Assembly (NCBI GenBank): GCA_016705545.1
Contig: JADIYA010000006.1
Location: forward strand, 310,001 to 374,000
DNA: 64,000 bases
Direction of reading: 5' to 3'
Source: Flavobacteriales bacterium
GTDB taxonomy: Bacteria; Bacteroidota; Bacteroidia; Flavobacteriales_F; PHOS-HE28
The notes under the pieces are model-generated. The model saw nothing but the letters and a program-made list of their open reading frames with translations, was not told the DNA's origin and did no database searches. Shown in pieces: positions 7,837 through 16,583 of this stretch; positions within the stretch are counted from its first letter, which is position 1, and the number at the start of each line of letters is the position of its first letter. A program made the position numbers and the translations under genes.

Positions 7837-9021
7837 ATGCTCCGAATCAGCCTTTCCATCTCCTTACTGGCCATTTCAGGCCTGCTGGCCGCCCAGAACG
7901 TCTTTCAGCGTGCTGTGCTCAACGATACCATGCCCAACCTGGCGCCCAATCCGGGATTCGAGGAGATCACCAAGGCCTCCTGCGTGTGGACCACCGACCC
8001 TGAGAAATTCGCCGCCAACGTCACCGGGTGGAGTTCGCCCACGCAGACCACGCCCGACCATTTCAGCACCACACTCGACCCCGAATGCTGGGCTCATCCA
8101 AAGCAGCACAGCGGCGGCAAGCAGAGCACGCACAGTGGCCAGGGCATGGTGGGCATCAAAACTTATGGCAAGGGCAACACCCCCACTTATTGGCACGAGT
8201 ACGTGCAGGCCGAATTGAAGGAATCGCTCCAAGCAGGAGTCCGCTATATCGCTGAAGTCTGGGCCTTGCGCGCCGTGAAGAGCAACGATGCCAGCAACAA
8301 CGTGGGCCTGCTTTTCACCGATGCGCCCATCAGCACCCGGGACCGGCTGCCGTTGCACATCACCCCCACGGTGAATGAAGAGAAGCTCATCAAGGGCGGC
8401 TGGCACAAAGTGCGCGGCGTTTTCGACGCCACGGGTAAAGAGCGCTTCGTGATCATCGGGAACTTCTATGGCGACGATGCCACCCAGCACGAACGCCAGC
8501 CCCAAGGCGAGCGCGGTGCCTACTACTTCATCGACGATGTGAGCGTGCGCGTGGCGCCGCCGGGAACCGCCTTGACGCCGAAGCCCAAGGAGAGCCTGCC
8601 CCCCCCGCCGCGACCTGTTGTGCCTGACCATGTGAGCAGCACCACGGTCGACATCCACCAGGTGGAGCCTGCCGTGGGCACGCGCGTACGCTTGGACAAC
8701 GTGCAGTTCGAATTCGACAAGGCCGAGCTGCTGCCCGGCTACGAGAAGGAATTGGAGAAGCTCGTGGACCTGATGACCGACTTCCCCTACCTGCGCGTGG
8801 AGATCGAGGGCCACACCGACGATCAAGGCAGTGACGAGTACAACCTGAAGCTCAGCGATGCCCGCGCCAAGGCTGTGGTTGATTACCTGCTGAAGAAGAA
8901 AGTGGAGCAGGAGCGCCTGAGTTGGAAAGGCTACGGCGAAGGCAAGCCGCTGGCGAAGAACGACTCAGAAGCCAACCGGGCCATCAACCGCAGGGTGGAG
9001 TTCCGCGTGCTTGAGCGCTGA
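7837..9021 (+). CDS. OmpA-family outer-membrane/peptidoglycan-binding protein
   Basis: A 394-residue exported protein. A signal peptide (1-20, LLAISGLLAAQ) is followed by a beta-sandwich-like region (~30-240) that opens with LAPNPGFEEITKASC, a motif found before carbohydrate-binding-like domains in Bacteroidota OmpA proteins. A proline-rich linker lies at ~245-262. The OmpA C-terminal domain (~280-394) carries VQFEFDKAELLPGYEKEL, IEGHTDDQGSDEYNLKLSDAR and NRRVEFRV, the peptidoglycan-binding loops. It likely tethers the outer membrane to the cell wall. There is no beta-barrel, so it is OmpA-like only in its C-terminal domain. Confidence 0.93.
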   Translation: MLRISLSISLLAISGLLAAQNVFQRAVLNDTMPNLAPNPGFEEITKASCVWTTDPEKFAANVTGWSSPTQTTPDHFSTTLDPECWAHPKQHSGGKQSTHSGQGMVGIKTYGKGNTPTYWHEYVQAELKESLQAGVRYIAEVWALRAVKSNDASNNVGLLFTDAPISTRDRLPLHITPTVNEEKLIKGGWHKVRGVFDATGKERFVIIGNFYGDDATQHERQPQGERGAYYFIDDVSVRVAPPGTALTPKPKESLPPPPRPVVPDHVSSTTVDIHQVEPAVGTRVRLDNVQFEFDKAELLPGYEKELEKLVDLMTDFPYLRVEIEGHTDDQGSDEYNLKLSDARAKAVVDYLLKKKVEQERLSWKGYGEGKPLAKNDSEANRAINRRVEFRVLER

Positions 9022-9150
9022 CCATCGCCGGTTGGAAGTGGGTAGAAGTTGAGGGTTGGGCCTGCGAACGCGCCAAGGCTTGCTGGAGGTTATTACGGTC
9101 AGGGGATCCTTATCCGGCTCAACCTCCACCCTGCACCTTCAGGCATCTGC

Positions 9151-9636
9151 TCAGTGCTCCTTCAACAGCGCGGCCTGCCGATCGCGCATCTTCTGCGTGT
9201 ACTCCATGTCCCATTCGAAATTGCCTGTCTCGCTGTTGTAACGGCAAATGCCGTAAGGCTCGTCAAGCACGGAATAGTCCACGCCTTCTTTCGGCTCGAT
9301 CATGGTCATGTCCACGTTCATCCCGTAGCCGCCGACCCATTCCTCGGGCGTTGGCCCGGTCAGCATGAGCTTTATCCGCTTGCTCACGAAGCCGGGCGCT
9401 GAGTAGGTCACGAGCCATTCGCCGTTGCGGCCGAGGTCGAGTTCGTACTTGCCGCTATCGTTGGTGGCAGCCACCTTCCAACGGCCCCACTTCAGGTCGA
9501 GCGCCTCAACCGCCATTTCCTCGATGCGGACTGACGTGCGTAGTTCCCTCATCACACCAAAAACGAGGACGTCCGCCTGGGCCAGGCAGGCCAAAGGAGC
9601 ACAAAGCGCCAATGCGAAGCAGGCGAGTTGTTTCAT
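9151..9636 (-). CDS. Exported protein with carboxypeptidase-regulatory-like fold
   Basis: A 161-residue protein with a signal peptide (1-19, ALCAPLACLAQA). The segment ATNDSGKYELDLGRNGEWLV followed by TYSAPGFVSKRIKLM resembles the repeated beta-strands of carboxypeptidase-regulatory-like/CNA-B domains found in many Bacteroidota surface proteins. The last ~40 residues are acidic and helical. It is monocistronic and divergent from the DinB-like gene, and its predicted -7 element TACTTTGC sits four bases before its ATG. No enzymatic function is suggested. Confidence 0.75.
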   Translation of the reverse strand: MKQLACFALALCAPLACLAQADVLVFGVMRELRTSVRIEEMAVEALDLKWGRWKVAATNDSGKYELDLGRNGEWLVTYSAPGFVSKRIKLMLTGPTPEEWVGGYGMNVDMTMIEPKEGVDYSVLDEPYGICRYNSETGNFEWDMEYTQKMRDRQAALLKEH

Positions 9637-9640
9637 GCGA

Positions 9641-9648
9641 GCAAAGTA
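9641..9648 (-). promoter_or_regulatory. -7 promoter element for the exported protein at 9151-9636
   Basis: On the minus strand the sequence reads TACTTTGC-TCGC-ATG, again with a four-base gap to the start codon. It lies back to back with the GATCTTCG-CCCC-ATG element of the plus-strand gene at 9669. Confidence 0.55.
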
Positions 9649-9668
9649 CCGCTTCCGATCTTCGCCCC

Positions 9669-10190
9669 ATGCCCACCCTCCATTTCCTGGACAGCGCCCG
9701 CAAGGAGTTCGCCTACTACTGCTCCTTGGGCAAGAAGACCTTCAACCAACTGCCCGACGCCGACCTCTTCCGCGAGCCAGCGCCCGGCAGCAATTCCATT
9801 GCCGTGATCGTTCAGCACCTGCACGGCAACATGCTGAGCCGTTGGACCGATTTCCTTACCACCGATGGCGAGAAGCCTTGGCGCGACCGCGACGGTGAGT
9901 TCGAGCCGCGCATCGCCACGCGAGAGGAATTGCTGCGCCTTTGGGACGAAGGCTGGGAGCGACTCTTCGCCGCCATTGATCCGCTCACGGCCGACCAACT
10001 CGATCGCATCGTGTTCATCCGCACCGAACCGCACACCGTAGAACAGGCCATCACGCGGCAGCTGGCGCATGTGCCCTACCACGTGGGGCAGATCGTGCTG
10101 CTGGGCAAGTTGTTCAAGGGCGAGGGCTTCCGGAGCCTTTCCATCCCGAAAGGCGGCACTGCAGCGTTCAATGCCGCGAAGGGCCTGTGA
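9669..10190 (+). CDS. DinB/DUF1572-like four-helix protein
   Basis: 173 residues from the ATG at 9669 (MPTLHFLDSARKEFAYY). This start is preferred because the promoter-like GATCTTCG ends four bases before it, and the 19 residues upstream are not family-like. The pattern of helices with spaced histidines (VQHLHGNMLSRW near 45-60, VEQAITRQLAHVPYHVGQ near 130-150) fits the DinB/YfiT metal-binding four-helix bundle, DUF1572 subgroup. Members bind a divalent metal through His residues, and some act as thiol-dependent transferases; the actual reaction here is unknown. It is followed after 21 bp by mazG. Confidence 0.85.
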   Translation: MPTLHFLDSARKEFAYYCSLGKKTFNQLPDADLFREPAPGSNSIAVIVQHLHGNMLSRWTDFLTTDGEKPWRDRDGEFEPRIATREELLRLWDEGWERLFAAIDPLTADQLDRIVFIRTEPHTVEQAITRQLAHVPYHVGQIVLLGKLFKGEGFRSLSIPKGGTAAFNAAKGL

Positions 10191-10211
10191 TGGCTTTCGC
10201 ACCTTCGCCCC

Positions 10212-11036
10212 ATGGATCCCCGCGCCGAAGCCTTCCTCCGTTTGTTGAAGATCATGGACGAATTGCGCGAGCAATGCCCTTGGGACAAGAAGCAGACGCT
10301 GGAGTCCCTGAGGCCGCTCACCATCGAGGAGACCTACGAATTAGGTGACGCCATCCTGGAGGCCGACCTCGAGGGGGTGAAGAAGGAATTGGGCGACCTG
10401 ATCCTGCACATCGTGTTCTATGCGCGCATCGGCAAGGAGCAAGGTGCTTTCGACATCACCGATGTGCTCCATGGCATCTGCGAAAAGCTCATCCGCAGGC
10501 ATCCGCACATCTACGGCGATGTGAAGGTGAAGGACGAAGAAGAGGTGAAGGCGAATTGGGAGCGCATTAAGCTCCAGGAGAAAGCCGAAGATCCCGGTGC
10601 TGGCCATTCGGGACCGCCTGGCGCCACTCGCGGTGACCGGGCGACGGAGCCGAGCGTCCTGGAAGGCGTGCCCAAGGGCCTGCCGAGTTTGGTGAAGGCC
10701 ATCCGCATTCAGGACAAAGCACGTGGTGTCGGCTTCGATTGGGAGCACAAAGAGCAGGTATGGGACAAGGTGCATGAAGAGCTCATCGAGCTGAAGGCCG
10801 AAGTGGATGCAGGCAGCCCCAAACAAGCGGACGAGATCGGTGACGTGCTCTTCAGCGTGGTGAACTACGCGCGTTTCCTGGGCGTGGATCCCGATGAAGC
10901 CCTGGAGCGGACCAACCGCAAATTCATCAGCCGTTTCCAGTTCCTCGAGCGCGAGAGCCGAAAGGATGGGAAGCGCATGGGTGAGATGAGCCTGGCGGAG
11001 ATGGATGCGTATTGGGAAAGGGCGAAGAGCCTTTGA
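10212..11036 (+). CDS. mazG: Nucleoside triphosphate pyrophosphohydrolase MazG
   Basis: A 274-residue protein with two MazG domains. The N-terminal domain (~5-110) has ECPWDKKQTLESLRPLTIEE and the downstream EXXD-type acidic residues. The C-terminal domain (~165-260) has GVGFDWEHKEQVWDKVHEEL and KQADEIGDVLFSVVNYAR. MazG hydrolyses NTPs to NMPs and pyrophosphate, cleaning nucleotide pools. The segment joining the domains (~128-145, PGAGHSGPPGATRGD) is Gly/Pro-rich and looks like a lineage-specific insertion. The promoter-like CACCTTCG ends four bases before the ATG. Confidence 0.95.
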   Translation: MDPRAEAFLRLLKIMDELREQCPWDKKQTLESLRPLTIEETYELGDAILEADLEGVKKELGDLILHIVFYARIGKEQGAFDITDVLHGICEKLIRRHPHIYGDVKVKDEEEVKANWERIKLQEKAEDPGAGHSGPPGATRGDRATEPSVLEGVPKGLPSLVKAIRIQDKARGVGFDWEHKEQVWDKVHEELIELKAEVDAGSPKQADEIGDVLFSVVNYARFLGVDPDEALERTNRKFISRFQFLERESRKDGKRMGEMSLAEMDAYWERAKSL

Positions 11037-11042
11037 GCCACG

Positions 11043-11225
11043 ATGCCCTTCCTGCGCTCACTATTGCTCAGCCTGATGCTCGGCATCCTGGAAGCGATGC
11101 GGGAGGTGGAAGCCCGTGAGCCCGATCGGTTCGATGCACGCTGGGTGATGCGCATGCCCATGCCCTCGCCATTTGACCATCCCGAACGCTGCTGGTTCTG
11201 GAGCGAAAGCGCGCTCGCCAACTGA
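11043..11225 (+). CDS. Possible small protein downstream of mazG
   Basis: A 60-codon open frame starting 6 bp after the mazG stop. The N-terminus is hydrophobic (MPFLRSLLLSLMLGIL), followed by a charged Met/Arg-rich part and a Trp-rich end. Codon choice looks like neighbouring genes (GC-rich third positions). I recognise no family. It could be a genuine short membrane-associated protein co-transcribed with mazG, or a chance frame. Confidence 0.4.
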   Translation: MPFLRSLLLSLMLGILEAMREVEAREPDRFDARWVMRMPMPSPFDHPERCWFWSESALAN

Positions 11226-11251
11226 CCGGTGGGGCGTATGGTTAGTCCGAC

Positions 11252-11259
11252 TACCTTGG
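11252..11259 (+). promoter_or_regulatory. -7 promoter element upstream of the 11286 T9SS gene
   Basis: TACCTTGG, one or two mismatches from TAnnTTTG, lies 26 bases before the ATG at 11286, giving a predicted leader of about 20 nt. Confidence 0.4.
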
Positions 11260-11285
11260 CGGGGCCATCACCAAACCCCTTTGAC

Positions 11286-13388
11286 ATGAAGCACCTTTCC
11301 GCGCTCCTCTTCACCTTGCTCTTCGCTCCCGCGCTCTTCGCCGCACAGGGCGGTCCCGACGCATACGGCTACATCTGGAAGGACAGCAACGAGCCCGACG
11401 GCCCGGTGTTCAGTTGGATCGACATCACCACTACCGGGCAGATGATCATGGGCCTGGGCGACGATAACGTAGTGGGTCCGATCGTGATGGAAACCGACAT
11501 GCCCTTCTACTGGTATGCCCGGAAGAACCTGTGGATCGGCAGCAACGGCTATGTCGCCTTCAACGGCGGCAACCTCGCTTCGCCCTTCCCTTTGATCCCC
11601 ACCAGTGGTGGCGTGAATGACTATGTGGCTGGCATGGCCAGTGACCTCAACTTCCTCGGCACGGGCAACCCTGGCCGCTGCTACTTGCTCGATACCGGCG
11701 ACACCACCATCATCTCCTGGATCGATGTGCCGTTCTGGTCGCCCACTGCGCCGACGTACACCGGCAGCAATACCTTCCAGATCATCCTGAACAAGCTCGA
11801 TAGCAGCATCACGGTGCAGTACCTCACGCAAACGGGCCTCACGCAGAACACCGACCTGAAGCTCGGCATCGAGAGCGTGGCCGGCAGCATCGGCCTGCAG
11901 CACAGCAGCAACGTCTACCCCGTCACGGGCATCGCTATCAGGTACTACATGCCCCCCAGCAGCACCTTGCAGATACTCGATGCCACCGTGGGGTACAACG
12001 GTCAGCCCGGATCGAACGGCGTGTTCCGCTCACGCAACGGCGCTCCGTTCCAGATGATCGCCAATGCGTTGAATGTCGGCAACACGGATACCGGCCCCTT
12101 CAGCTTCGCAGGCGCCTTGTTGAATTCCGTCGGAGCGACGCAGATCACCGCGACGCAGCCTATCGGCAACATCGTGCCCGGCCTCGACACAACGGTCATC
12201 TTCGCTCCTACCTGGGTTCCGAACCCGGCAGGCACCTACCGCTTCAACACCACCGTGAGCGGCCTCACCGGCGAATTGGTGACCCTGAACAACGCGCAGA
12301 CACAGGAGATCGTGGTAGTGGATACCACCACCGCCACACAGGACCTGCGTTATCACGGCCTGACTGATAACGGCGTTGGCCTGAGCTGGAACGGTGGCAA
12401 TGGCGGGGTGGGCATGTACATCAAGCCGCCTTATTACCCGGCCTACGCCACGCACACAACCGTTAGGATCGTGAGCAACACGGGCCTGACGGGCTACACC
12501 ATGAAGGTGTATGATGATGACGCGCCCGGTGGCCTGCCCGGCACCCTGCTCGATTCGGTGAACATCCCCGCCGCGCAAGCCATCGCTGGCGATCAGGTGA
12601 TCGCCTTAACCGCCCCCATCACCATCACCAGCGGCGGCGTCTACGTGCAGTGGTACATGCTCAGCGCCAACATCAACATCGCGGTCGACATCACCCCGCC
12701 CTTCTCCCTCAACAGCTACGAAGTGATCGATGGCGTGTGGGCCGAGTACCGCGACCGCACCATCCAGGATTTCTTCATCGGCCTGCGACTGGGGCAGGTA
12801 CCCGTCTTCGATGCTGGCTGCAACGGCTTCTTCAATCTCGTTGACGGGCAGGCCATCGGGTCGCCAACCGCCATCCGCCCTTGGATCCGTAACTATGGCA
12901 ACCAGGTGGTGACCTCCTTGGATGTGCATTACCGATTCGGTAATGGCAACGTGGTCACGCAGGCCTACTCCGGTCCGGCCATCAACCCCGGGGCTCAGCA
13001 GCTCTTCACCTTCAGCTCCTCCTACACCCCTGCGGCCGATGAAACCGGCAGCCTGTGTGCATGGACCACCCTCCCGAACGACGCGGTGACCGCGAACGAC
13101 ACCTCGTGCGTGCTGGTGAACACCTACGTCGGCATTCCCGAGAACGCGCTCAACGCGGTCGTTATCGGACCTGTGCCGGCCGATCAGGAGCTGAGGCTGC
13201 TGGGGCTCCCCGCTGGGACCTACGGCATTGTGATCACCGACGCCGCGGGCCGAACCGTGAGCGAGCTGAGTGCGGCCCATGGCGGCGCATTGGCTCTGCC
13301 CACGCACGACTTGCCGGCAGGTGCCTATCAACTCGTGCTGACCGACGAAAGCGTTCGCAGGGCCTTCGGTTTCGTGGTGCAGCATTGA
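11286..13388 (+). CDS. Large secreted protein with T9SS-type sorting domain
   Basis: About 700 residues from the ATG at 11286, which gives a good signal peptide (MKHLSALLFTLLFAPALFAA). The N-terminal region (~25-230) has features of Bacteroidota secreted proteins: FPLIPTSGGVNDYVAG, then an NTFQIILNKLDSSITVQYL strand typical of surface proteins with a DLNFxG-type segment. The middle holds CARDB-like beta-sandwich modules (around SFAGALLNSVGA and VTSLDVHYRFGNG). The C-terminal ~70 residues (PVPADQELRLLGL, YGIVITDAAGRTVSEL, LPAGAYQLVLTDES) match a T9SS type A sorting domain. Surface-exposed or released; specific function unknown. Confidence 0.85.
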   Translation: MKHLSALLFTLLFAPALFAAQGGPDAYGYIWKDSNEPDGPVFSWIDITTTGQMIMGLGDDNVVGPIVMETDMPFYWYARKNLWIGSNGYVAFNGGNLASPFPLIPTSGGVNDYVAGMASDLNFLGTGNPGRCYLLDTGDTTIISWIDVPFWSPTAPTYTGSNTFQIILNKLDSSITVQYLTQTGLTQNTDLKLGIESVAGSIGLQHSSNVYPVTGIAIRYYMPPSSTLQILDATVGYNGQPGSNGVFRSRNGAPFQMIANALNVGNTDTGPFSFAGALLNSVGATQITATQPIGNIVPGLDTTVIFAPTWVPNPAGTYRFNTTVSGLTGELVTLNNAQTQEIVVVDTTTATQDLRYHGLTDNGVGLSWNGGNGGVGMYIKPPYYPAYATHTTVRIVSNTGLTGYTMKVYDDDAPGGLPGTLLDSVNIPAAQAIAGDQVIALTAPITITSGGVYVQWYMLSANINIAVDITPPFSLNSYEVIDGVWAEYRDRTIQDFFIGLRLGQVPVFDAGCNGFFNLVDGQAIGSPTAIRPWIRNYGNQVVTSLDVHYRFGNGNVVTQAYSGPAINPGAQQLFTFSSSYTPAADETGSLCAWTTLPNDAVTANDTSCVLVNTYVGIPENALNAVVIGPVPADQELRLLGLPAGTYGIVITDAAGRTVSELSAAHGGALALPTHDLPAGAYQLVLTDESVRRAFGFVVQH

Positions 13389-13433
13389 CCCGGCCGAAGG
13401 GTTGATATCGGGCTCTGGTGCGAGCAGCTTGAA

Positions 13434-14243
13434 ATGATCATCACCGAGCGCTTCGTGATGCTGAACTTCCCCAAGACCGGGAGCAGCTTCGCGCGTGAAG
13501 TGGTGAAGCAGGCGCATTTCCATCATCCGCCTTCGCTCCGCCAGCGCATCGCATGGCGCATGGGCGCGCCACAGCGCATGCTGAAAGATGTGCTGATGAA
13601 ACCCAACCTATTCAACGCCGTGCACGCCGCCAAGGCAAAGGAAGTGGCCCACGGCGCCTATTGCCAGGTCCCGGACGAGCATCGAAACAAGACGATTGTC
13701 ACCGTGGTGCGCGAGCCCATGGCCCGTATCATCTCGCTCTACGAATTCAGGGCCTGGGCCAAAGACCCGAGGCTCGATACCGTTGCGGTGCGAGCCTCCC
13801 TCCCCCATTTCCCGGAGATCAGTTTCGCTGAGTACTTCCACCTGCACATGGGCTTGGCCTACGAGGCCTCCGCGCCGACGGGCATGCGCACACGGGTCGG
13901 GCCGCTCACCTTGCAGTTCATCCGCATGTATGCGCGCGACCCGATGAGCACCGTCCTGGCCCTGCACGACGGCATGGACCTGCGGCTCGAATGGCGGCAT
14001 CACTTCCCGCGCATCGCCTTCCTGCGCAATGAGCGCCTCAATATGGAATTGCGCCGCTTCCTGCGGCGCGAGGGCTACTCCGCGGCCAGCTTGCGCTTCA
14101 TGAGCGAAAAGCAGCGCGTCAACCGCTCCGGACGCTCGCAAGCCCTTTACTTCACGGCCGAAATGGCCAAGGAAGTTCGCCGGCGAGAGCGTTTCTTCTT
14201 TCAGCTGTTCCCGGATTACCTGAGCGCTCACGACCACGACTGA
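13434..14243 (+). CDS. Sulfotransferase-like protein
   Basis: A 269-residue protein. The N-terminal loop NFPKTGSSF (residues 11-19) matches the 5'-phosphosulfate-binding loop of PAPS-dependent sulfotransferases. TIVTVVREPMARIISLYEFR (~84-103) matches the 3'-phosphate-binding strand and helix (RxP..R...Y). The family transfers sulfate from PAPS to carbohydrates or small molecules. It is immediately upstream of glyA, and a second, different sulfotransferase-like gene follows glyA. The acceptor cannot be predicted, and no PAPS synthesis gene is in the window. Confidence 0.8.
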   Translation: MIITERFVMLNFPKTGSSFAREVVKQAHFHHPPSLRQRIAWRMGAPQRMLKDVLMKPNLFNAVHAAKAKEVAHGAYCQVPDEHRNKTIVTVVREPMARIISLYEFRAWAKDPRLDTVAVRASLPHFPEISFAEYFHLHMGLAYEASAPTGMRTRVGPLTLQFIRMYARDPMSTVLALHDGMDLRLEWRHHFPRIAFLRNERLNMELRRFLRREGYSAASLRFMSEKQRVNRSGRSQALYFTAEMAKEVRRRERFFFQLFPDYLSAHDHD

Positions 14244-14264
14244 AACGCACAAGCACTGAAACGC

Positions 14265-15551
14265 ATGGACCGCGACCAAACCGTATTCGACCTGATTGAT
14301 AAGGAACGATGGCGCCAGACCGTAGGCCTGGAGCTGATCGCGAGCGAGAACTACGTGAGCGATCAGGTGCTCGAGGCGCAAGGCAGCGTGCTCACGAACA
14401 AATATGCCGAGGGCCTGCCCGGAAAGCGCTATTACGGCGGCTGCGAGTTCGTTGACGAGGTGGAAAACCTGGCCATCGAACGGGTGAAGAAGCTCTTCGG
14501 CGCAGACTGGGCCAACGTGCAGCCGCATAGCGGGGCTCAAGCCAATGCCGCTGTCATGCTCGCTTGCTTGAAGCCCGGAGACACCATCCTGGGATTCGAC
14601 CTGAGCCATGGCGGCCACCTCACGCACGGCAGCCCGGTGAACTTCAGCGGCAAGCTCTATCGCCCCACATTCTATGGCGTGGACAGGGCCACCGGCCGGG
14701 TGGACATGAACAGCGTACGCGAAACGGCCATGCGCGAACGCCCCAAGCTGATCATCTGCGGGGCCAGTGCCTATAGCCGCGACTGGGATTATGCCGCCTT
14801 CCGGGCCATCGCCGATGAAGTGGGTGCGATCCTCATGGCCGATGTGAGCCACCCGGCCGGATTGATCGCCGCCAAGCTCCTGAATGACCCGTTGCCGCAT
14901 TGCCATGTGGTGACCACCACCACCCACAAGACCCTTCGAGGCCCGCGCGGCGGCCTGATCATGATGGGCAGCGACTTCGAGAACCCGTGGGGCCTTACCA
15001 CGCCCAAGGGCGAAGTGCGCATGATGAGCACCGTGCTGGATGGCGCCGTATTCCCCGGCACGCAGGGCGGTCCGCTTGAGCATGTGATCGCCGCCAAAGC
15101 CGTCGCTTTCCGCGAAGCGCTATCGCCCGACTTCACGGTTTACGGCAAGCAAGCGATCGCCAACGCTGCCGCCATGGCTCAAGCCCTCACGGACAAAGGC
15201 TACCATATCGTGAGCGGAGGCACCGACAACCACTGCATGCTCATCGACCTGCGCAACAAGAACCTCACGGGAAAGGAAGCGGAGCGACTGCTGGGCCTCG
15301 CGCACATCACGGTGAACAAGAACATGGTGCCCTTCGACGACAAGAGCCCTTTCGTGACCAGCGGCATCCGCATCGGCACCGCGGCCATCACCACGCGCGG
15401 ACTGCTCGAGGTGGACTGCAAGAAGATCGTGGAGATGATCGACACCACCCTGCGCAGCAACGGCGACACGGGCGAACTGGACCGGGTGAAGTTCTATGTG
15501 GGCGGCATGATGCGCCTGAAGCCGCTCTACGGCTGGGAAGTGGCGAGCTGA
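14265..15551 (+). CDS. glyA: Serine hydroxymethyltransferase
   Basis: A 428-residue PLP enzyme that interconverts serine and glycine with transfer of a one-carbon unit to tetrahydrofolate. Signatures: ELIASENYVSDQVLEAQGS near the start, TNKYAEGLPGKRYYGGCEFV, the substrate-binding region ANVQPHSGAQANAAV, and the PLP-binding lysine at about residue 222 in TTTTHKTLRGPRGG. Length is normal for a Bacteroidota GlyA. It lies 21 bp after one sulfotransferase-like gene and 2 bp before another, so the three may form one transcript, although a metabolic link is not obvious. Confidence 0.98.
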   Translation: MDRDQTVFDLIDKERWRQTVGLELIASENYVSDQVLEAQGSVLTNKYAEGLPGKRYYGGCEFVDEVENLAIERVKKLFGADWANVQPHSGAQANAAVMLACLKPGDTILGFDLSHGGHLTHGSPVNFSGKLYRPTFYGVDRATGRVDMNSVRETAMRERPKLIICGASAYSRDWDYAAFRAIADEVGAILMADVSHPAGLIAAKLLNDPLPHCHVVTTTTHKTLRGPRGGLIMMGSDFENPWGLTTPKGEVRMMSTVLDGAVFPGTQGGPLEHVIAAKAVAFREALSPDFTVYGKQAIANAAAMAQALTDKGYHIVSGGTDNHCMLIDLRNKNLTGKEAERLLGLAHITVNKNMVPFDDKSPFVTSGIRIGTAAITTRGLLEVDCKKIVEMIDTTLRSNGDTGELDRVKFYVGGMMRLKPLYGWEVAS

Positions 15552-15553
15552 CA

Positions 15554-16537
15554 ATGCTCCAACGGATCAAGCTGGCGTGGCAGGAGCGCCTAGAGCGCTC
15601 CAGGACCGCACGCAGCGTGCGCGACCGCAGCGCCATCCTATCAGCGAAGGGGTTCTGCGCTGAGGATGCACTTGTGCTGACCGGGGATCCGCGCGGCGGC
15701 ACCACCTGGCTCATGGAGATCTTGTGCGCTTGGCCCGGCACTGCCCTGAACTGGGAGCCCTTGCACCACGCATTCGGTGTTGTGCCCGCCGCAATGCGCT
15801 GGGGTAAACGGCCATTCATCCCGGAGGACGACCGTGAACCGGAGCGGCTCGCCACGATGCGCGATTTGCTGAGCGGCCGCCGCAATACCGAATGGACCCT
15901 TCGCTACTGCACGCGCGAGCAGGCGATCGGCGCGGAGCGGCTCCTCACCAAATTCGTCCGCGCCAATCTCCTGCTACCGTGGATGACGGCCAGCATCGCA
16001 TTCAAGCGCAAGCCCATTCTCCTGCTCCGCCATCCGGTGCCCACCGTTGTCTCTCAGCTCAAGGCTTTCCCGGATGCTTCCCATCATGCAGCTGCTCACA
16101 CGGTGCCCGACCAGCTGTTCAACGAGCGCCATGTGCAGCACTTGGAGATGATCAACCGCCTTGCCCCGGGGCTGGAGCGGCAGTTGGCGCTCTGGTGCGT
16201 GAATAACCTCTCCACACTGCGGCATCCTCGCCACGGTCGCGATTGGATCGTGGTCTATTATGAGGATCTTCTTTTGAACCCTGCAGCAAGCCTCGAGCGG
16301 ATCGCAGCTGCTTGGGGCGTGCAACCGGATGCATGGATCGATCACGCGCGCCGCGACCGATCGAGTGCGACTGATTTCATGCGTGACCGGCTCAGCGACC
16401 CTGCCGCGCAGGCGGCGAAGTGGATGCAACGCATTGATCCGGCGCAGGCCGCCCGGCTCCAGGGTATCCTCGACCATTTCGGCATCGATGAATACTCCCT
16501 TGCCTCAGCCAGTCCCAAGGCAGCAGCAATCCATTGA
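15554..16537 (+). CDS. Sulfotransferase-like protein
   Basis: A 327-residue protein with the phosphosulfate-binding loop LTGDPRGGTTWLMEIL (~42-57) and the 3'-phosphate-binding segment KPILLLRHPVPTVVSQLKAF (~154-173). WIVVYYEDLLLNPAASLERI (~230-250) matches the conserved YEDL element of Golgi-type and bacterial sulfotransferases. It shares little visible similarity with the sulfotransferase upstream of glyA beyond these motifs. It starts 2 bp after the glyA stop, so it is probably co-transcribed. The acceptor is unknown; a cell-surface polysaccharide or lipid is a guess from context. Confidence 0.85.
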   Translation: MLQRIKLAWQERLERSRTARSVRDRSAILSAKGFCAEDALVLTGDPRGGTTWLMEILCAWPGTALNWEPLHHAFGVVPAAMRWGKRPFIPEDDREPERLATMRDLLSGRRNTEWTLRYCTREQAIGAERLLTKFVRANLLLPWMTASIAFKRKPILLLRHPVPTVVSQLKAFPDASHHAAAHTVPDQLFNERHVQHLEMINRLAPGLERQLALWCVNNLSTLRHPRHGRDWIVVYYEDLLLNPAASLERIAAAWGVQPDAWIDHARRDRSSATDFMRDRLSDPAAQAAKWMQRIDPAQAARLQGILDHFGIDEYSLASASPKAAAIH

Positions 16538-16583
16538 AGTGGCATTCCCTTCATGGCAAATGGCTTACTTCTGTACCGTGACA

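Noticed and set aside
13608..15083. 491-codon minus-strand frame opposite glyA and a sulfotransferase gene
   Set aside because: It runs across two recognised genes and has antisense-type composition; no family features.
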